Of a stretch of DNA of 64,000 nucleotides, positions 57,911 through 64,000 are shown piece by piece. Each line of letters starts with the position of its first letter. The stretch's first letter is position 1. The position numbers and the translations under genes are program-made. Source of the DNA: Chiua virens (Eukaryota; Basidiomycota; Agaricomycetes; Boletales; Boletaceae); the NCBI GenBank assembly GCA_019787685.1, contig JAHNUO010000015.1, positions 186,001 through 250,000 of the forward strand, written 5' to 3'. The notes under the pieces were generated by a model. It was not told the origin of the DNA. It did no database searches and saw only the letters and a program-made list of their open reading frames with translations.

Positions 57911-58312
57911 CGACACCACTCCAGTTACATACTTTCTCAATTACTATCTTACTCAGTTTCTTACCAACTCTGTTACTAATCTCCATTCTACTCCAAGTAT
58001 ATAAACTATAGTACCCTGACTTTGTACCCTCAGTCTGAATATTAGTTTTATCTTCTATTCCCTCTGAACTCCATAAAGACCTCGACAGTCTTACCTCTGC
58101 TCAACTTCACTTCAGTGTCAAGCCTCACCTCCAACTTCCAACCTCTGACCTCCGTTCTCCAAAATAAAGGACAGACCTGTGACAAGGGTGCACCACACAT
58201 GGTGAAGCCAAGTCCCTCCACAAGAATAACCCTGGAGTTCTGGAGTTCACACCCCAAGTAGACCCAGTCTTAACAGTATATTCAGACTTCCACTTGTCAC
58301 TAGTCACTGAAC

Positions 58313-59699
58313 ATGGCTATGCATGCAACCAGATCCAGAACCCATGCCAAAGGCACACAACCAATATTTCCACAATTCAACCCTCTTGTACAATTTGGAA
58401 GTACTTGTCAAGGTCCAGAACTCATTGAACAATTCAGAACCTTTTCCTCCAGACATGCCCCTTCCACCTCCATGGCAGCTCGCATACTGCAAATTCCCAC
58501 TCTGGGAGCACGTATTGCAGAGCATGCACTTGGAGGACAACTAGAATCTACTCCGTCCAAACTCTCTGAAGAACCTATCACCATATCACAGAATGCATTT
58601 GGTGATGATGACCCAGACAATCCGGACTACCCCAGAGATGATCCTGGTTCCAACCACAACTCCAACCTCAATTCATATCACTCAGAAAATGACCTCACTG
58701 AGGCTGAAAACGTTCTTGGACAGCTCACCAATGCTATTCATGACCTCACCTGTTCTTCCTGTTGCCCCCCCCTCCGACTCCTTTTCCCACACTAAGGTCC
58801 AGGAACCAGGCCAGTTTGACAGGACTGACCCCTGCAAACTCCAAGTCTTCCTAGTCCAATGTGAATTGAACTTCCAAGACTGCCCTAATGCTTTCTGCAC
58901 AGACTGTGCCAAAGTAATCTTCACGCAGTCTTACCTCAAGGGTATGGCTCTGGAATGATTCAAACTGGACCTACTCCAGATGGAAGATTTGACACTCCAT
59001 CCTGACTGGATGGATAACTACACCAAGTTTGTCTTGGAACTCCAGACAAACTTCAGACCTCATGACCCTATGGGAGATGCTGAGCATCAGCTCAATCATC
59101 TTTCTATGAAGGATAGACAGTGTATCAACAAATACATTGTTGAATTTAACAGGATTGCTTCACAAGTCCAAGGTTATGGAGAAGGTGCTCTCTAGCACCA
59201 TTTCTACAATGGGTTGCCTGATCACATCAAGGATGAGATCTCCTGTGTTGGCAAACCCTCTGACCTCATCCAACTCTGCTATCTCGCACAAGTTATCAAC
59301 ACATGCTACTGGGAGTGCAAGTCTGAGATAAATTGCCAAACAAAGCAACCCTCCAACAACTCTGCACCCAAAACCTTCAAGAAACACTCCACATCCAACT
59401 CTGGTAATCACTCTGGCAACCAGAAGTCTAAAGACTCCTTGGAGTCCAAAGGCAAAGTTGCCACTATCCCCGCTGTCCCAAAGCCCAACTATTCTTCTAA
59501 GTTAGGCAAGGACGGTAAACTCACTGCAGAAAAACACAAACATTGTTTCGACAATAACCTCTGCATGTTCTGTGGGAAATCTGGGCACATGGCTAAGGAT
59601 TGCTCCAAGTCCATCTCCAGGGCATCCAAGGCTTGTGCAACAAAGACTGCAACTCCAGAAACAAAACTGAATATCTCTAGCATGGAGGCAAAAAAATAG
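58313..59699 (+). pseudogene. gypsy-B gag, decayed, with CCHC zinc knuckle
   Basis: The ATG at 58313 opens a Pro/Ser-rich leader; after frame changes near 58780, 58958 and 59196 come capsid-like blocks (DPCKLQVFLVQCELNFQDCP, FKLDLLQMEDLTLHPDW region) and the knuckle CMFCGKSGHMAKDC near 59563. Stops (for example TGA after MALE near 58956 and TAG near 59194) show decay. It is a different lineage from the chromovirus at 32.8-39.6 kb. Confidence 0.85.
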
Positions 59700-59725
59700 T
59701 CTGCAACCTCTGCAACTCTGCACAG

Positions 59726-60140
59726 ATGGAAGGTTGCATTGGCACCTCCCATGCACCTAAGGAGCTACGTCTCAATGCATCCACTCTTTCAGATCCCAAA
59801 TCCCTTATGCCCTCAGTCTCTATAGTCTCCTATTACATTCCTTCCTTCTCTGCACTTGTAGACTCTGGCTCCTCCAATTGTTTCATAGATACAACTTTTG
59901 TCAATGACCATGAAATTTCCTCCTACTCTGTACCCCACTACAACTACAACTCTTCAATGGAACATTCAACTCCACCATTACTCAGGTGATTGACCTCTAT
60001 ATGTTTTGAAACTGGTGATATCACTCCAATGACATTCTATGTCACCCCATTGGATAGATCATGTTCCCTTGTTCTAGGACATAACTGGCTGACCTGCCAC
60101 AATCCATTGATTGATTGGGTTTCTAGTAGTATCTTGTTCC
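59726..60140 (+). pseudogene. gypsy-B aspartic protease region
   Basis: LVDSGSSNCFIDTTFV (near 59856) is the retropepsin active-site loop. The following frame ([18 protein letters not shown] near 60068) is the usual flap-side sequence of gypsy proteases. A hAT-type insertion follows at 60148. Confidence 0.85.
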
Positions 60141-60147
60141 GCACACC

Positions 60148-60972
60148 TAGGGACTGGCCTGGGTAAACCCTCGGGTATCTGGGCCCTTACCTGCACCCAC
60201 ACCCAGTGAATACCCATATCCCCCCCATCTCAGGTATCATACCCATGCAAGGGTATGTAGAAAAGCACCTACAGGTATACCCTGGTCAGGTATACCCATG
60301 AATTGCAACTTCAAAGGCATGCAAACCTCATCAGATATGATAAGGTTTGATGCCTGTGAAGTGGTGAATCAAGTGATGCTGGTGGTGGTGAGATACAAGG
60401 TGAATGTTGCCCAGGGGGGTAGGAGGAGGAGACAACATTGGAAGTTGTTGAGAGCAAATCACTGCTTTAGAGGCATGAAAACCTCATTGGATATGATGAG
60501 GTTCAATGCCTGTGAAGTTGCAAATTGACCAATATGAGGGGTAGTGAGATATGAGGTGAATATCATCCAGGGGGATAGGAGGAGGAGACATCAAATGTTA
60601 TCAAGAGTGAGTTGCTGCTTCAAAGGCATGCAAACCTCATCAGATATGATGAGGTGGTGAGATATGAACTGATATTGGGGAAGGAGGGGTAGGATTAGCA
60701 TAAGCATGGCAACAGGGAAAAAAAATTGTGTATGCACCTGTATTCCCCAAATCTATCAGATCTCAATCACAAGCATCAAAGTTGGTGTTGAGATGATGGT
60801 GGTTTAATGGCATGTACTGTATAGTTAGTATAATTTTTTTGAGTAAACCTGGACACCTGGTGCATGGGTATGGGTAGAGCCATGGGTGGCAATAGCCAAT
60901 GCCTGCACCCACACCTGAGAGGTACCCACACCTGAGACCCGAGCAGGTTACCCAAACCCATGCCATTCCCTA
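60148..60972. mobile_element. Non-autonomous hAT-type insertion, 825 bp
   Basis: The ends are TAGGGACTGGCCTGGGT and, reversed, TAGGGAATGGCATGGGT, flanked by 8-bp duplications CGCACACC (60140-60147) and TGCACACC (60973-60980), one base apart. TAGGG-type ends with 8-bp duplications are the hAT pattern. The interior encodes nothing and holds two and a half tandem units of about 155 bp, with ggcatgcaaacctcatcaga-like cores near 60316, 60472 and 60625. Subterminal cacccacacc motifs occur at both ends. Confidence 0.88.
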
Positions 60973-61125
60973 TGCACACCTGAACACATCAGTCCAACAC
61001 CTCCAAGCTCATCTCTGCAGCCCCTAGACTTACCTCCTCCAGCTGACACCACCACCTTAGATACACCACATTTCTCTGAGCAAAAGGCTTCTCCCATCAC
61101 ACTTATCAATGTAGCTGCTTTTGCA

Positions 61126-62470
61126 TTGGCCTGCCACCTTGAAGGTTACATACAATTTAGCCTGCAACTCTGTCCCCAGAAAACTGAGCTCCGCTCAGTC
61201 TCTACCTCCCCTGAAACCCCTGTTGATCTCTTCTCCGTTCCTATAGAATACCATGACTTTGCCAATGTGTTCAGTAAGAGCAAAGCACCCACACTTGCTC
61301 CACATCATGAGCATGACCTCAAGATCAATTTAGAGGAAGGTGCCTCCCCTCCACTAGGAACCACCTATTCCCTTTCTCCCTCTGAACTTGGGTCACTTCA
61401 TGCATTCCTCAATAGCATCTTGCTATGGGCTTCATCTGCCCTTCCTCCTCTGCTCATGCTACTCCAGTTCTCTTTGTCTGCAAGAAGACAGTTTACTCTG
61501 CCTTTGCATCAGCTTCCAAGGACTCAACAAGATCATGAAGAAAGACCACTACCCACTTCCCCACATCTCTGACCTCCTCAATGCTCTGAGCAACACAAAG
61601 ATCTACACCAAAATCAACCTCCGGCACACATACCACTTAGTCTGCATCGCCAAGGGAGATGAATGGAAGACTTCGTTCTGCACATGCTATGGATCTTACG
61701 AATGGCTTGTCATGCCTTTCGGCTTGACCAATACCCCAGCAGCTTTCCAGCAGTTCGTCAATACCATCTTTGCTGGTCTATTAGATGTTTGTGTGATAGT
61801 CTACTTGGACAACATTTTAATCTACTCAATGGATAAAGCTTCCCACTGGGAGCATGTCCAAGAGGTTCTCTGAAGACTCCACAAAAACAATCTTTACACC
61901 AAACCCAAAAATGCAAATGGTCTACAGACTCTACCAAGTACCTCAGGTGCCAGCTCTCTCTCTGGTCTCTCCATGTCCCCAGAAAAAGTCAAATCTATTC
62001 AAGACTAGCCCAAACCCCACAAGGTGAAGGACATTCATTCCTTCCTCAGTTTTGCAAATTTCTACTGATGTTTCATCTCCAATTACTCCAATATCATCAT
62101 TCCTTTGACTTGCCTGACTCACAAGGTAATGACTGCCACTCTGCATTCCAGAACCTTAAGGATGCTTTCACCTCTGCACCTGTTCTGACGCATTGGGTCC
62201 CTGATGCTCCCCTCATTATGGAAACAGACACCTCCAACTATGCTATCACCAGTATTCTCTCCATCCAGTGCTCAGATGATGAAGTCTGGCCTGTCGCGTA
62301 TTAGTCTTGGATGTTATCTCCTCCGGAGCTCAACTACAATACCCATGACAAAGAACTCCTCACTATACATGAAGCATTCTGAACCTGGAGACATTACCTC
62401 AAAGGCTCCAGCACTCTGGTTGACTTCATCACTGACCACAAAGATCTCAAATATTTCTCAACCACAAAAC
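61126..62470 (+). pseudogene. gypsy-B reverse transcriptase and RNase H, decayed
   Basis: Blocks include [20 protein letters not shown] (61308), [40 protein letters not shown] then [19 protein letters not shown], and the catalytic loop [12 protein letters not shown] near 61796, in which the second Asp of Y-x-D-D is Asn. RNase H follows (APLIMETDTSNYAITSILSI near 62203). Stops at about 61872, 62064 and 62302 fit CGA to TGA or similar transitions. The enzyme cannot be active. Confidence 0.88.
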
Positions 62471-62869
62471 TCTTGACTCAGTGACAAGCTCGCTGGTCAG
62501 AGTTCCTCAGTCAATTCAATATGATTGTTGGTTTCCGACCCAGACATCTTGGAGCTAAACCCAATGCCCTCACTTGACAATGGAATGTCTATCCCAAAGA
62601 GGGGGATAGAGACTATGCTCATATCAATTCTCATAACTTTAGACCTGTCTTTACCCAAGAACGGCTTGTGTTTTTCCTTAGAGCAACATGTCTCGCTGCT
62701 CCAGTACTCTGAGCAAGCACCCTCTTCAACCTTAAAACCATTCATAACAATATCCTCTCTGCTCTACCCTCCAATCCTCTAGCTACAGTACATATGTCCA
62801 AGTCCGAACTCTCGGAGTCATGTTGAAATGTCGATTCAGACAGTTTCTTATGCCTAGACAATCACATCT

Positions 62870-63730
62870 ATGTCCCCAACTCCAATGATCTCTGACTCTG
62901 AGTACTCCAATACAAACATGACCATCTACTCTCCGGACACTTCAGACAAAACTGCACTTTGGAACTTATTTGCTGCAAATACACTTGGCCTGGAATCAGG
63001 ACATTCATCAAAGAGTATATCTCATCCTGTACCTTCTGTGCTCACGCAAAGGTTCCAAGACATAAGCCTTATGGATTACTGAAACAACTCCCCATTCCCG
63101 AATGTCCCTGGAGCTCCATATCGATGGACTTCATCAAACAGCTTCCTTCATCCTCTGGCTACACTGCCATCCTAGTCATAGTAGACCACCTGTCAAAACA
63201 GTGCATCTTTATCTCCACCTACGACATGATAACATCCCTGGACTTGGCTAAGTTGTTCCTTTTCCATGTGTTCTTGAAACATGAAGTTTCTTCCCACATC
63301 ATATCAGATCGCAGATCAGAATTTGTGTCACACTTCTTTAGGTCCCTTGGAAAGGCCTTAGACATCCAGCTCCATTTCACCTCCGGTTATCACCCTGAAG
63401 GAGATGGCCAGACAGAGCATATGAACTAGATCCTAGAACAATATCTCCAAGTCTACTGTGACTACCAACAGGACAACTGGTCCAAACTCCTGCCCCTCAT
63501 AGAGTTCTCATACAACAATGCTTCGAATGCCACCACTGGTGTCTCTCCATTCTTCACCAACAAGGGCTACCACCCAAACATCTCTGTGTACCCTGAACAG
63601 GACATGATCTCCGCACGCATGCATGAATACTCTGTCAATCTTGACTCACTCCATCAATTTCTTCAAGAGGAAATGGCCCACGCTCAAGAATAATACCAAG
63701 GACCTGCTGACACCAGGTGAACTCTAGCTC
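62870..63730 (+). pseudogene. gypsy-B integrase, decayed
   Basis: The zinc-binding end (SSCTFCAHAKVP) is followed by the core: D in WSSISMDFIKQLP, D in HIISDRRSEFVSHF, E-region in GYHPEGDGQTEHMN, then a TAG before ILEQYLQVYC. TNKGYHPNISVYPEQ and GDQVFIKAKYFRTTWPSKKL continue toward the C terminus, typical of this lineage. The SDRG-type glycine is changed to Arg. Confidence 0.88.
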
Positions 63731-64000
63731 TGGACTTCAAAGTCGGAGACCAGGTATTCATCAAGGCTAAGTACTTCAGAACTACCTGGCCCTCTAAGAA
63801 ACTCTCCAACAAGAATTTAGGGCCATATGATATCATTGCTCAAGCTAGGACCCACTCCTTCACACTCTGTCTCCCCGACTCCATGAAGTCCATACACCCA
63901 GTGTTCCACATCTCTCAATTAGAATCTTGTGTTCCAAACACCATACTCAACCATGTTCAACCCCCACCACCTCTGATTGAAGTAGACAGTGAACTGGAGT

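Larger units (their letters stand above)
57137..64000 (+). mobile_element. Decayed Ty3/gypsy element (gypsy-B), 3' end beyond the window
   Basis: The 5' LTR (57137-57354 plus 57911-58275, about 578 bp when rejoined) is of family LTR-1 and is interrupted by a younger solo LTR. Inside follow gag, protease, reverse transcriptase, RNase H and integrase in standard order on the plus strand, all broken by stops and shifts. A hAT-type insertion sits between protease and reverse transcriptase. Many stops are explained by CGA or CAG becoming TGA or TAG. The window ends shortly after the integrase, where a Pro/Glu stretch (PPPPLIEVDSELE) would lead to a chromodomain; the 3' LTR is not seen. Confidence 0.9.

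Noticed and set aside
58276..58312. A tRNA-type primer-binding site for gypsy-B
   Set aside because: The bases after the LTR show no TGG-type tRNA match and the LTR end is too decayed to test self-priming.

Overview
The window looks like nuclear DNA from a basidiomycete fungus, most likely an Agaricomycete. Its genes are cut by many short (about 45-70 base) GT-AG introns, its proteins are typical fungal housekeeping proteins, and its repeats include a Plavaka-type transposase and chromodomain Ty3/gypsy elements. No CRISPR array, rRNA or convincing tRNA was seen.

Left part (1 to about 27.9 kb) is gene-dense and rich in CG dinucleotides. After a poorly coding 3.3 kb come seven genes: DNA topoisomerase II (3384-8612, +), a large unrecognised proline-rich/coiled-coil protein (8695-14630, +), an oxysterol-binding-protein-like lipid transfer protein (15176-17018, -), a DBP3-like DEAD-box helicase (17525-19926, -), the DOT1 histone H3K79 methyltransferase (20197-22359, +), the INO80-complex actin-related protein ARP5 (23157-26163, +) and a Sec4/Rab8-like GTPase (26644-27540, -). 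DBP3 and DOT1 are divergent across about 270 bases; ARP5 and SEC4 are convergent. Topoisomerase II, DOT1 and ARP5 all act on chromatin, but nothing shows that they are co-regulated. Most of these genes carry isolated single-base frame breaks, almost all extra bases, inside otherwise well conserved proteins. This looks more like consensus error than decay.

Right part (about 27.9-64 kb) is a transposon graveyard in which CG is strongly depleted except in the youngest insertions. A decayed Plavaka transposase gene runs leftward from 44,605 to about 30,511 and is split by two nested stacks: (i) a long solo LTR-like element (32,603-40,685, CAGCA duplication) that itself received a young, almost intact chromovirus (32,806-39,646, AGTCC duplication, LTRs with two differences); (ii) a Tc1/mariner element (40,860-43,303) whose right inverted repeat received a second, non-autonomous Tc1-like element (42,369-43,220). 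Three solo LTRs of one family lie at 28.6, 48.5 and 57.4 kb. The last sits inside the 5' LTR of a decayed gypsy element (57,137 to beyond the end), which also carries an 825 bp hAT-type insertion. Between them lie decayed multi-copy genes and an Argonaute pseudogene (50.1-52.1 kb, -) with a duplicated PIWI segment.

The most unusual system is the young chromovirus. It has two extra open frames ahead of gag (one lacking any ATG, one a small membrane protein stopping two bases before the gag ATG), a GGGAAAA candidate -1 frameshift site at the gag-pol overlap, and an 11-base primer site complementary to the predicted 5' end of its own RNA, as in Tf1-type self-priming elements. The two Tc1-like elements share a second oddity: each terminal repeat is itself an inverted repeat.
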